DNA from: Paenibacillus harenae DSM 16969
GTDB lineage: Bacteria > Bacillota > Bacilli > Paenibacillales > Paenibacillaceae
NCBI RefSeq assembly: GCF_000422465.1
Contig: NZ_KE383842.1
Location: 41,040 to 105,039 of the forward strand
Direction of reading: 5' to 3'
DNA length: 64,000 bases
Under the pieces are notes generated by a model, which saw only the letters and a list, made by a program, of their open reading frames with translations, did no database searches and was not told the origin of the DNA. Made by a program: the position numbers and the translations under genes. Shown here piece after piece: positions 34,901 to 45,300 of this stretch; the first letter of the stretch is position 1, and each line of letters begins with the position of its first letter.

Positions 34901-37688
34901 GTTGTTCGTAACCGACGGGTCACGCTTGATACTGGTGGATGAATCGGACGTGATCCCCGATGTGACGTCAATCGCTGCAGTGAGCGATTCCTACGGCAGA
35001 TCGCCGGCAGACGCGATCGCGGTGGCGAACAGATTGTTCGATAACAATCCGGGTACGGTGACCGATTACCGCTTGAACGGAAGCGGTGCCGGAGCATGGG
35101 TTCAATTTGACTTCGGTCAAGGCGGATATGCGAAATTGTCCTATGTGGAGCTGCTGGCAAGGCAAGACGGGTACTACACCAGAATTGGCGGAACGGTCAT
35201 TCAGGGCTCCAATGACAATGCGACATGGAAGACCCTCTCCACAGGAGCGGTCTCCACGCGGGACTGGCAGTTCTTGTCGATTAGCGACAATACCCCTTAC
35301 CGGTATATCCGCATTACCAATGGGAATAACTGGTTCGGGAATATGTCCGAAGTGAGATTCCACGGCGATCTGGATTATGATGCAGATTACTTTGATTCCA
35401 ACGTGCAGGCGCCGGACGGCTATACCAAAGGCAGCTACTACCTGTATATGAAGGAAGTGGCGCGGATCAAAACGGCCATGAGTGAACCGGGTGCAGATAC
35501 GAGCGGGCTTGCGGCCGAGTTCGATCAGGCCAAGAATTTGCTTGTTCCTTATACCATATCGCTTTATTCGTTTGAAGGGGATGCGAACAATACGTTCGGG
35601 TCAAACGGCGGCACCGTCATCGGATCGCCTGCTTATTCGGCCGGAAAGATCGGGCAAGCCATCGAACTGAACGGCACGAACAGCTATGTCACGCTTCCTC
35701 AGGCTCATCCTTTGTCCGCTGCGGAAGCCATCACGATTACTGCTTGGGTGAACTGGAGTGGTGGAAATATGTGGCAGAGAATCTTCGACTTTGGAAACAG
35801 CACGAGTCAATACTTGTTACTGACACCAAGCTCGAGGGATGATAAGAAGTTGCGTTTCAAGATCAAAAACGGAAGCAGTGAGTTGGAATTGGAGACGCAG
35901 CAGCTTCCGGTAGGCGACTGGGCGCATGTGGCGGTAACGCTGGGAAGCGGTACGGCGAAGCTGTACGTGAACGGCGAACTAAAGGCTGAGAGTAATAACC
36001 TGACGATCAAACCAAGCGACTTCAAGCCAAGAAACAACTATATCGGCAAAAGCAACAATTCAGCAGATCCGTTGTTTAACGGCAAAATTGACGAGTTTCG
36101 CATTGAGAACTCTGTCTTAAGCGCTAACGAGATCAAAGCACTTTATAATAAAACATCAACATGGTTTGATAATACCTTACTCACGCTGCTGCTGGAAGTA
36201 GCCGCGGCAATCGATACCGAACTCTACGATGAGGAGACCGTACAAGCGCTTCAGGAGGTAGTTTCGAACGCTCAATCGGTGTTCAACAATGCAGATACGT
36301 CACAAGAAGAGATCGATGCGGCAGCAGCGAGCTTGCTGCAGGCACTGGAAGGATTGGAGATCAAGATCACGGCATCGTTCGATCCATCCGCACCGAACGG
36401 TCTGAACGGCTGGTATACTTCACCTATTACGGTATCGTTGTCGTCTCACGGGAATGTGCAGTATAGTTTGGACGGCGGAAGCAACTGGTTCGCCTATGAC
36501 GCGCCTGTTACCCTGAACCAAGAAGGCACGAACCAAATGCTGTATCGTCCCGCTACCGTAACGGATTCTGTATATCCGAAATCGGCAGATGTCAAGATCG
36601 ATCTGATTGCACCGCAAGTCACGATTGCCGGCGAAGCTTCGTATACCATTGATCAGACGGTTATTATCACTTGCAGTGCTGTTGATACTGTATCCGGCGT
36701 CACCTATTCGCCATGCGGCATTCCGCTTGAAGAGAGCAAAGCGTATACTCTTGAGCCTGGCGTTCATACCGTATCGGCGGAAGCGGAAGATGCAGCGGGT
36801 CACCGGGGATCGGCCGAGCATTCGTACAGCGTAGTTGCGACGTTCGACAGTCTGTCCGCACTAACCGGTACATTCGCGGTCGAAACCGGTGCGGCGGGTG
36901 CGGAGGAAGTTGCAGCATCGCTTCAACAGCAGCTTGAAATTGCCAAAGCGAGAGCCGCCGAAAGAAACGGCGCGGAAGCCCGCAAAATCCTCCAAGCTTA
37001 CATCAAGGAAGTGAATGAGCAAAGCGGCAGAGTGTTCACGGCTGAACAAGCGGCAGTGCTCGTACGCTGGGCGCAATGGCTGCACGATGAGACGCCGCTC
37101 GCGGGAGGGGCACCGGGGAAACCGGTCCTCTCAGACAACAATGGTCACGATACGGGGCTGAAGGACGGCAGCTTTACCGTTACGATGAACCTGTGGTGGG
37201 GGAATAACGGCACCGAGTTCAAGCTGTTCGAGAACGGCGTATTGATTCATACGCAGGCTCTGACCGATTATTCGCCGAAAGCGCAAACCGTGAAGACCGA
37301 TATTACGGGCAAAGCGAACGGAACGTATACGTACACCTGCGAACTGACAAACGTCTTCGGTACGACGGCATGCGATCCGTTTGTCTTAACCGTCACCGAT
37401 GCCGAGCCAGGCAAACCGGTCTTGTCCCATAACAACTGGGACGGCGACGGCAGCTACGACGTCACGATGAATATGTGGCGGGGAACGAACAGTTCCGAAT
37501 ACCGCCTGTACGAGAACGGCGAATTGATCGACACGCAGACGCTAAGCGAGGCGACGCCGAATGCCCAGAAAGCGGTAACGAGCGTTTCCGGCAAATCGTC
37601 GGGTGAATACGAGTACCGGGCCGTACTGGTCAATGCGGCAGGGGAGACGTCCAGCGAGATGATTACCATCACCGTCAAGCAGCAATAA
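31968..37688 (+). CDS. Giant secreted multidomain enzyme with alginate-lyase-like N-terminal domain
   Basis: The 1906-residue protein has a Sec signal peptide (basic start, hydrophobic core, cut near SAGTVSA-ET). Approximate modules: 45-430 alpha/alpha-toroid resembling the alginate lyase family ([31 protein letters not shown]); 440-587 carbohydrate-binding-like; 588-684 Ig-like (DVTVTVAN end); 745-890 and 1001-1134 discoidin-like; 1185-1395 LamG; 1397-1464 FIVAR helical; 1465-1624 OmpL47-like; 1624-1706 FIMAH, ending VLVRWAQWL; 1714-1906 two chitinase-A-N-like beta domains ([15 protein letters not shown]). Strong site GGAGG before ATG 31968. It is probably a surface-retained lyase acting on a uronic-acid-containing polysaccharide. 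Substrate cannot be read from sequence. Confidence 0.85.
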   Translation: MKVRNKRSSKVLQKFLPLLVIVSMFAALLPVSAGTVSAETGSESVITDYLPTIHEVIDESGFKHPGVGLTKELLENLQTQVRAQKEPWKTYFDQLVASVDPWGTPLATRTVSSRFSNGSFSSQGFNERFVWDGLTAYTQALMYVITGDEVYRANTMRIIRNWEQMNPANYAYFTDAHIHTGVPLYRMVTAAEIMRYTSTQTPELEWTDQDTVNLTNNVIVPVTDTFNHTNHRFMNQHLYPLIGAISGYIFTGNVERYHEAVEWFTVNKTAVDQHINGSIKRLFRLVDTNAATGEKVDNPQVQITEMGRDQAHSTGDVINVSILSRLLQAQGTKVDPVDGTVSTAENAVTTYDFLDKRILAGTDHFARYMNGYDTPWIPTEARMREDGSPVIYQVLNTAYQGRIGGNAYDLYYYYKYEQGLDMEQVAPYFAEMFKKRTDYHWASRDSGGEYWLYIPNEAEAEGTANLPKVNPNPNWKEIEDRFTNLDGNSTAMQEGDVSFVRINATESGSKIALVQSDSSTRAIGYKIRTNGAAKLEAFGETTTLPDTLGQWRYVYYNLPKDTGLRTMNYFTIIGNGTTVDIDHINVNAANELTPPVFKEGNTALNLFAYAGSEAALHYDFSATDAGPSDVVTYRIAGAPEGAVFDTSTGAFDWKPSQAGTYAFGVEASDGTTVSTRDVTVTVANDRQSAVDAVIAPYDANTDYIRATHDTYKLTYDDTMSVIDTATDAEFYQKLAALYDAVQGLQLTTPLHTDGSINYLNMFLSSGFNPKNFLDSVTSTFGNTAINLGVHMDMGPNFRVSASKFQIQARAGFPERGGGITMFGSNDKETWTRLTPEVTPVSADLHTLTVSPELQNEPFRFLKIQMINKPYDAPWPELSEFRIFGKRHEVINKISSVSIGSDQAFGGRIVLGDTAKLSFQSTEAIQNVKVTIQGVPAIVHSEDGLNWTAEAVMGPEAAPGTVLFKLNYQTAEGIEAPETLFVTDGSRLILVDESDVIPDVTSIAAVSDSYGRSPADAIAVANRLFDNNPGTVTDYRLNGSGAGAWVQFDFGQGGYAKLSYVELLARQDGYYTRIGGTVIQGSNDNATWKTLSTGAVSTRDWQFLSISDNTPYRYIRITNGNNWFGNMSEVRFHGDLDYDADYFDSNVQAPDGYTKGSYYLYMKEVARIKTAMSEPGADTSGLAAEFDQAKNLLVPYTISLYSFEGDANNTFGSNGGTVIGSPAYSAGKIGQAIELNGTNSYVTLPQAHPLSAAEAITITAWVNWSGGNMWQRIFDFGNSTSQYLLLTPSSRDDKKLRFKIKNGSSELELETQQLPVGDWAHVAVTLGSGTAKLYVNGELKAESNNLTIKPSDFKPRNNYIGKSNNSADPLFNGKIDEFRIENSVLSANEIKALYNKTSTWFDNTLLTLLLEVAAAIDTELYDEETVQALQEVVSNAQSVFNNADTSQEEIDAAAASLLQALEGLEIKITASFDPSAPNGLNGWYTSPITVSLSSHGNVQYSLDGGSNWFAYDAPVTLNQEGTNQMLYRPATVTDSVYPKSADVKIDLIAPQVTIAGEASYTIDQTVIITCSAVDTVSGVTYSPCGIPLEESKAYTLEPGVHTVSAEAEDAAGHRGSAEHSYSVVATFDSLSALTGTFAVETGAAGAEEVAASLQQQLEIAKARAAERNGAEARKILQAYIKEVNEQSGRVFTAEQAAVLVRWAQWLHDETPLAGGAPGKPVLSDNNGHDTGLKDGSFTVTMNLWWGNNGTEFKLFENGVLIHTQALTDYSPKAQTVKTDITGKANGTYTYTCELTNVFGTTACDPFVLTVTDAEPGKPVLSHNNWDGDGSYDVTMNMWRGTNSSEYRLYENGELIDTQTLSEATPNAQKAVTSVSGKSSGEYEYRAVLVNAAGETSSEMITITVKQQ
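35410..36370 (+). repeat. Linker-LamG-FIVAR module, copy A (in the 1906-residue protein)
   Basis: A helical linker ([20 protein letters not shown]), a LamG domain ([27 protein letters not shown]) and a FIVAR segment form one module. It recurs at 43370-44310 and 44850-45800 in the next large gene. From about 35830 to 36000 the DNA is almost identical in all three copies, including synonymous positions. Confidence 0.85.
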
Positions 37689-37698
37689 ACCGGACCCA

Positions 37699-38320
37699 TC
37701 CGGCCGGCCAAATCGTCGGTCACTGGCTTCAGGGAAGATCGGAACATCCGGATGGCCGCCTGAAGTGGGTAACGGGGACCGTCGATTTTCAGAGCAAGTC
37801 GAATGGTTTCGCCGGAAGTGCGCCGAGGCCGTCCCGGGCTGGCGAGAGCTGAAGGAGCGGATCGAACGGCTGCTTCCGGAGCTGGCGGACCCGGACCGAA
37901 TTCGGCTAAAGGATCATTTGCTTTTTCACGTAGAGCTGCATTTATCCGGCTGCGAGGGCTTTGAGGCATTGGGAAAATCGCACTCCGCTTACCGAGAAGG
38001 AAACTACCCGCTTGCATTCGTTTATGCTGCTCAGGCGATGTGGAAGTATGAGAAGGGCCTTATCGCGTTAAAGCAAGCCGAACATGGGAAGTGGGAGAAT
38101 TTCTTCCGGGCGGACTGGCTGACGAATATCGAGAGTAAGGTGCAAACATGGATACGCTTCGCCGCTGGCTTCGCATGCACGGCGAAGCCCCAATTTCTTT
38201 GCGTGGTACAAGCAGTTTCTGATGCCGGAAACAGAGAAGCATATTTACCTGGAGAACACGCATCGTAAACCTCTTTCAGACGAACTGGCCCAAAGGCTAG
38301 CGGAGAAATTCGGCGTCTAA
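37699..38320 (+). pseudogene. C-terminal fragment of a GH115 gene (decayed duplicate)
   Basis: The DNA aligns with 27210-27845 of the intact GH115 gene, from CATCCGGCCGGCCAAATCG to the stop after TTCGGCGTC. A lost base near 37788 shifts the frame, another change near 38148 breaks it again, and the 5' two thirds are absent. It begins about ten bases after the stop of the 1906-residue gene, so the left breakpoint of the duplication is close to 37695. Confidence 0.9.
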
Positions 38321-38358
38321 GCGTATATTTTGGAATAATGCGGTTGAAGAAATAAATA

Positions 38359-38392
38359 CGCCGGGCTGAAGCGCCCCGGCCCGGCGCTTTTT
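38359..38392 (+). terminator. Intrinsic terminator after the GH115 fragment
   Basis: CGCCGGGC (38359-38366) pairs with GCCCGGCG (38379-38386), followed by CTTTTT. Its right arm and T-run also survive at 29530-29545, just before the intact CE12 gene, so the element was part of the duplicated segment. Confidence 0.75.
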
Positions 38393-38430
38393 GGGGATTG
38401 GGGTCAACAAAGAGAGAAGGGAATGAACCG

Positions 38431-39105
38431 ATGAGGATGTTTTGGGAAAGCTAACGATTTATTTGGCAGGAGACTCGACAATGGCGGATGATACGCCGGA
38501 ATCCTATCCTATGCAGGGCTGGGAAATAAGCGCCATTTATTTATTCCCGATTCCGTCTTGATTGTAAATAAGGCCGTATGCGGTAGAAGCTCCAAGAGCT
38601 TTATCTAGGAAGGAAGGCTCGAGGAAATTTTAACCATGATCAAGCCAGGTGATTACTTGTTCGTTCAATTCGGTCACAATGACATCAAGGAAGATGCTGA
38701 AAGACATACAAGTCCGTGGAGCACGTACCATCAATATTTACGGCAATATGTAGACGGAGCGAGAGCGAAGGGGGCTCATCCCGTACTCATTTCGTCTCTC
38801 TGTCGCAGACATTTTGACATTGACGGATTATTGATCAACACGCACGGCGATTATCCTAGGTCGATGGAAGCATTGGCCCTTCAGGAAAATGTGCCTTTCA
38901 TCGATTTATGCGGGCGAAGTGCCGTTGCATTCAAGGAAATGGGAGATGCCAAATCGAGAGAGTGACTAACATGGTTGCACCCGGGCGAATATCCGAAATA
39001 CCCGGAGGGATCGAAGACAATACGCATTATAATGAACAAGGTGCGAAGGCTGTCGCGCAAATGGCGGCCGATGCCATCAGCAAGCTGAACTTGAAAATCG
39101 GTTGA
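38431..39105 (+). pseudogene. Broken copy of the CE12 acetylesterase gene
   Basis: It aligns along its length with 29618-30292. Damage: a frameshift near 38520 in the GWGNK region, an in-frame TAG at about 38607, a TGG-to-TGA change at 38963-38965, and a one-base deletion near 39009. The stretch 38640-38960 is still open and very similar to the intact copy (FVQFGHNDIKEDAE), so the decay is recent. Confidence 0.92.
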
Positions 39106-39332
39106 TTCCTTTGGCTTATTTAAAACTGAAGGAATTCCTTTTGACGCGAAGAGGCCGTGTCTAGCAGGTCGATGATATCGATATTTATGGAACAGTCTAC
39201 TAGTTTATATGCGTAAATTAACTAGGGAGGTGAGTCCATTGATATAAATATGAAAGCGATTTCATATTCGAATTTGTCATTTAGCCCAAAAGGCAAGACT
39301 GTTCAATGATGTTTCAGGAGGGAGATATTTAA
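39106..39332 (+). promoter_or_regulatory. Duplicated leader with cre box upstream of the 2395-residue gene
   Basis: This leader matches 30293-30460 for more than 150 bases (for example TATTTATGGAACAGTCTACT), and both copies end with the cre box TGAAAGCGATTTCA, here at 39251-39264. Similarity stops after the cre box, so two unrelated enzyme genes share the same promoter and CcpA site. Confidence 0.75.
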
Positions 39333-42300
39333 ATGCAAAACAGAATCAAGTATATACTCAAACAAGTAAAGAAAACACCAAGACAAACCGGAAGGTTTTT
39401 GATTGTTTTCCTGCTCGCCGCGTTGATTTTACCGTCGTTCGGACCAGCAGGTCCGGGGGTGGTGCATGCGGCAGAAGAGCCGTCAGCTGATGGTTATCTG
39501 GATAAAATCATATTCGGCAATACGGATTCTGAAAGCGCTCACAATTTCAAGGGCGATTTTACAAGCGTAATGACCGGCTTTATGGACGAGCCTGCCCGGG
39601 TATCGAATCCTCGTGTTCCGGCTGAAGGGCAGGGCGGGGATCTGACGTTCACAGTGAAGGTCGATCCGTATTTGCGCAACTATTTGACTTTGAAATTTGG
39701 TAATGAAAGCTCGGATGGTTACATCGGCATGATCAATATTAACGGCGAGCAGATCGGATATATCTCGTACGGCGATTATGAAACGATTAACAAACGCCGG
39801 GTACTGCCGAACCGTTTCTTATACAATACGATCATGCTTCCGCTGGAATCGACGGCAGGGAAGGAAACCGTCGAGATCACGGTTAAATCGTTCAACCCTT
39901 GGGGTAACATGACTTCCGATACAAGGGGCTATTATAGCGCCTACACTCATACACAAGCCTATATTAACGTAGATGGGGAAAAGCAGGGCTATAAATGGGG
40001 GCCCGATCAGAATCCGGATACGATGCTGTCGCCGGATCTGACGGATACGGAGAAACAGGCTCTGATCGATGGCTACATGCAAGATCAGGTAAACCTGTTT
40101 AACTCGTTATCGAATAAAGTGGATGGAAGCACAGGAGGTAAGATGTCGATCGTCCGTTATCAGGACGAACTGATGTTTTACGCGGACGTTCTGAAACAAA
40201 GTTGGTCTCCGGCAAAGACGCCGGAAGAGAAGAAAGCGGCGCTTCAGCGCATTTTCAAAACGATCGACAACCATGTCAAAGATTATTATGGCAATACGAG
40301 GCTGGTGCTGCGCGGCGGACATCAGGGCGACTGGGGCGGCTACTACGGCGCGCTCGGTGAAGCGCTGTACATAGTTGAGAACCTGATCAAGGACGACACG
40401 ATCTATGGGGAAGCGGCGTGGGGCGCATTTCTGGACGAGCCGTTCGTCACCGGAACGACCGAAGGCGAATTCTCTCTGGCGGGCGTGGACTGGGAAGGCG
40501 GCGAGCTGACGCGCCGCGAAGCATGGGAACGGGTGCTGAAGGGGAATTTTGACTTTGCCCGTACACGGCTTTCTTATATCTATAACCAGGTGTACTATAC
40601 GTACGCAGGCGCGTGGGAGGCTCATGAAGGGCTGCGTCTTATCGGCTCAAGCTTCTACGAAGGCAAAGAGCGCAGCAATCAAATCCTTCTGGAATCATTG
40701 GGGATCAAGCCATTCTTGGGAGAAGAGGTGTTGGTCGGTCCCAGCGGCGAAGAATTGGATTTATACCATTCGCTGTTCTATCACGATGGAAATGCGGTCT
40801 TCACGGACGATTTTGTCCACATTGTCGGGAAAGGGCTTGCGGGGAGCAAGCTGGATGCGGAAGGCAACGTGGTTAGAAGACTGCCTTACGGCAAGCATTA
40901 TACCGGCTTGACGGAGGCGGGACTAACAAGGGAAAACGGTTATGTTGCAAACTATGGTGAGGCTGCCAACTATCTTCTGACTTATTTCTATAAAACGTTG
41001 AACCATGCCGGCGATGAAGAGATGAATGACGAAATTCTGAAAGCGGCATTGAAATCGGTTCACGCCCGCGGATTTGTCCGTTACTCTTCACTAACCGATG
41101 ACGGAAAACGAGTGATGAGAGCGGAGCAAGTCACGGACGAGCGAAACCAGTCGATAAACGGGCTTCACGCGTATGGCGCAAGAGTGGGCTTTGGAATGGG
41201 GATGCAGTTTGCATCCTTGGAAAAGGCGATGGCTCAGAACGAGCAAAGATACAGCGGTCCGGAATGGGACGAGTACTGGCAGTACGCAAGAGAAGCGGTC
41301 GGTTTCGTGCAGCAGCAGCTTGCGGATCACCAGCTATTGCATACCAGAGACTTCGGAAGTAGAATTTCGATGAGCCGACCGAATTACAGTTTAGCGGATG
41401 ACTATGATTATGTGACTTCCGATCGGGCCGACTACAGCCGGTTTGACGGCAATGTTATGGCTGGGGTTGTCCTTCCGCATTCGGATTTCGATGTATACAA
41501 GCCGGAAGAAATTGCCGCGCTTGGCGTCAATCCGGACGACTACGAGCAGTTTGCATGGACGGATATCGACAATATGTACGTGTCGGTAAAAGACGGCGAT
41601 TTCAGAATGTTCGGCTCGCTGTTTTACCGAAATCGCGGTATGGCAAGCAACGGACGGCTTCGTGTGATGAAGGACAGCTACGACCATATCGTTCAGATCG
41701 CAACCAACAACAAGTTCCGGTATGAAGATTACTACTTGCGGGCGCCCTACATCGACTGGGATTTTCACTTTAACGGCCTGGCGAACAATTGGAGCGGGGC
41801 TCCGCAGGCGCTGGCCGGCGAAGTTGCTCCGGCTTCTTATCAGCCGGGCGTAGGAACGATCAACCGCGATAACTTTGAAGTGGACAATCCTTATTCCGGT
41901 TACCCGGAATTGCAAACGTCAAGGTACGGCAAATATTTCATCATTTTCAACACGACCCGCGATGAATACGGCAACAAGATGACGTTCGATGTGGAACTGC
42001 CGGCCGACTTCACGGGAAGCGAGGTGCTCGACCTTGTCTCGGGGACGAACATTGCGGTCGTTGACGGCAATGTGACCGCCCTGCCAAAAACCGCTATGGT
42101 GCTGAAATTGACGTCGGATTTCGAACTCGCTCCGAAACCGTTCCACGTCGATTTCGTCCATGCGCTTGCGGGCAATGGCTACGCAGGCATCTCATGGAAA
42201 ACGACTTCCGGCGGGCAATCCTATACGATTAAACGTTCGGAAACAGAGGATGGTGAATACGAGACCATCGCAAGTGGAGTAACCGGCAATTATTATAAGG

Positions 42301-45300
42301 ATCAGACGGTCCAAAACGGCAAGGTTTACTATTACAAAGTCGCTGCCGTAAACGCAAACGGGACAGGCTGGGATTCCTGGCGCGCTAAGGTTGACTTGAC
42401 AGCGCCGGTATCCGGTGATGCCGATGCAGTATGGCGCGACGACCGCATCGGGACCACGACAGGCAACGCTGTAATCGACGGCCCCTCGATATCGATCGAT
42501 GCTGTAGACGGGACAGGTTTCGGTGAAGGAGATGACTCCAATATTTACAAGCGGGATATTTTCGATTCGCTGCATTTTGTAAGCAGGGTCGCTTCCGGCA
42601 ACAGCTCCATTAGTGCGAAGATCGACAGCGCTTCGGGAGAAGCGGGCGGCATCATGATGCGCGACCGGCTCACTGAGGGAAAAGCCCGCTATATCTATTT
42701 CGGCGCGGACGAGAACGGCGGCCTTGTGCTGCAAAACCGCACGAGGATCTCGATCCATCAATTTACGAATCAGGCGGTCGTAAGCCCGTTGAATGCGAAT
42801 ATTCAAGGCTACACCGCTCTGGAGTATCCGTACATCAAACTGATGCGCGACCATGACTCGCAGACGGTGTACGCCTTTGTATCCAAGGATGGGACGAATT
42901 GGACGTATGTGACGAAGATGTCTACATTGCTTCCTTATGCTTACTATACGGGAGTCACCGCTTCCGATCAGGCGGAGTTCAGCGAAGTCAACGTGGCGGA
43001 AACGCCGCAAGGCAGTTTGACTCCATTCGTGGAAAAAGTACAGGATCAAGCGACACTGTACTGGAATAAACCGAAGCAAGCTTCTTGGTTCAATGTATAT
43101 CGCGCCGCGGATGCGGCGGCGAGCCAGACCGATCCGGAATTGAAACCGGGTAGGGCGGAGCCGGCAGACGGTTCCCCCTGGACGCTCGTTCTCGCGGAGA
43201 CGAGAGCAACTTCGTACGTGGAAGAGGGCCTGCGGACCGGCAGCGTGTACTACAGGATATTGCCGGTTCACGGGGACGGATCGCCACAGCCGTTCTATGC
43301 CGCATCGGTTACCGCGGATCCGATTGAAGTTGTGATGCAGAACGCGGAGAGCTTGCCGGCTTCGGGGTATACAAAGGCCAGTTATTACCTGTACCAAAAG
43401 GAACTGGAGCGCATCAAGACGGAGATGGCGAAGCCGGATGCCGACGAGGCGATGCTGATTGACGAAATCTACGATACCCGCAATTTGCTTGTTTCGTATA
43501 CATCATCCCTTTATTCATTTGAAGGGGATATGAATAATACATTCGGTTTATTTGACGGCACCGTCACCGGATCGCCTGTATATTCGACCGGTAAGATCGG
43601 GCAAGCGATCGAACTGAACGGCATGGACAGCTATGTCACGCTTCCTTCGTCGCATGATTTGTCCGATGCCGATGACATCACGATTGCCGCCTGGGTAAAC
43701 TGGGGTGGTGGAGAAATATGGCAGCGAATCTTCGAGTTTGGAAACAGTACATCGCAATACTTGATGATAACACCAAGCTCGAGGGATGATAAGAAGTTGC
43801 GTTTCAAGATCAAGAACGGAAGCAGTGAGTTGGAATTAGAGTCGCAGCAGCTTCCGATAGGCGACTGGGCGCATGTGGCGGTAACGCTGGGAAGCGGTAC
43901 GGCGAAGCTGTATGTGAACGGCGAACTAAAGGATGAGAGTCATAACCTGACGATCAAACCGAGCGACTTCAAGCCAAGAAACAACTATATCGGCAAGAGC
44001 AATAATGCGGCAGATGCATTGTTTAACGGCATGATTGACGAGTTCCGCATTGAGACCTCCGTCTTGAGCGCTGATGAGATTAAAGCGCAATATAATAAAA
44101 CATCAACATGGTATGATAATAGCTTGCTTACGCTTCTGTTAGAAGAGGCTGCGGCGGCTGTCGAAGATTATTACACAGCCGAAAGTTTTGAAGCGTTGCA
44201 AGCGGCGGTTGTTTATGCGCAAGCGGTTCAGGCGGGAGATCAATCGACGCAGGAGGATGTGGATGCGGCTTCCGCAGAGCTGCTGGCGGCGCTGAACGGA
44301 TTGCAATATATTGCGGGATTGCCGGTGCTTGATCCGATCGGCAATAAAAACGTCCTGGCCGGCGAACGGCTTGCGTTCACGGTTCACGCAACGAACGCGG
44401 AAGAAATCGTGTACGGGGCAACCGATTTGCCGGACGGCGCAACGTTCGACGCGGAAACCCGGACGTTCGAATGGACCCCGGCGTTAGAACAAGGCGGCAT
44501 TTACTCGGTTACGTTTACCGTCGCTTCCGGTGACTTGTCTACTTCTCAAACGATCAAGGCCACCGTCAAAGGGCAGCCGGTCATCGCTCCCGACACGGCG
44601 GTGGAGGCTACGGCGAAGCAGTTGTTCACCTACCAAGTGGATGCATCCGATCCGTCAGGCGCTTCGCTCGTTTACAGCGTAGAGAATTTGCCGGCGGGCG
44701 CGTCGTTCGACTCCGCGAATGGCATCCTCACTTGGACTCCGAGCCAAGCGGATTATGGCACCTATCCGGTCACCTTCACGGTGAGCAACGGAAGCTTCGA
44801 AGCGAGCCAGATGGTGAACGTTAATGTCAAGCTGCATTCGCTTCCTGCCGCGGACTACACGAAGGGCAGCTACTACCTGTACATGAAGGAAGTGACGCGG
44901 ATCGAAGCGGCTATGAGCGAACCGGGTGCAGATACGAGCGGGCTTGCGGCCGAGCACGATCAGGCCAAGAATTTGCTTGTTCCTTATACCATATCACTTT
45001 ATTCGTTTGAAGGGGATGCGAACAATACGTTCGGGTCAATGAGCGGTACTGTCGCCGGATCGCCTGCCTATCCGACCGGTAAAGTCGGGCAAGCCATCGA
45101 ACTGAACGGAACGGACAGCTATGTCACGCTTCCTCAGGGGCATCATTTGTCGGGTGCCGATGACATCACGATTGCCGCTTGGGTGAACTGGAGCGGTGGG
45201 AATATGTGGCAGCGAATCTTCGACTTTGGAAACAGCACGAGTCAATACCTGATACTGACACCAAGCTCGAGGGATGATAAGAAGTTGCGTTTCAAGATCA

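Noticed and set aside
42192..43397. 401-codon ORF on the minus strand
   Set aside because: Antisense to the 2395-residue gene, with Arg/Ile/His-rich low-meaning sequence. The plus frame has clear FnIII and concanavalin-like domains.
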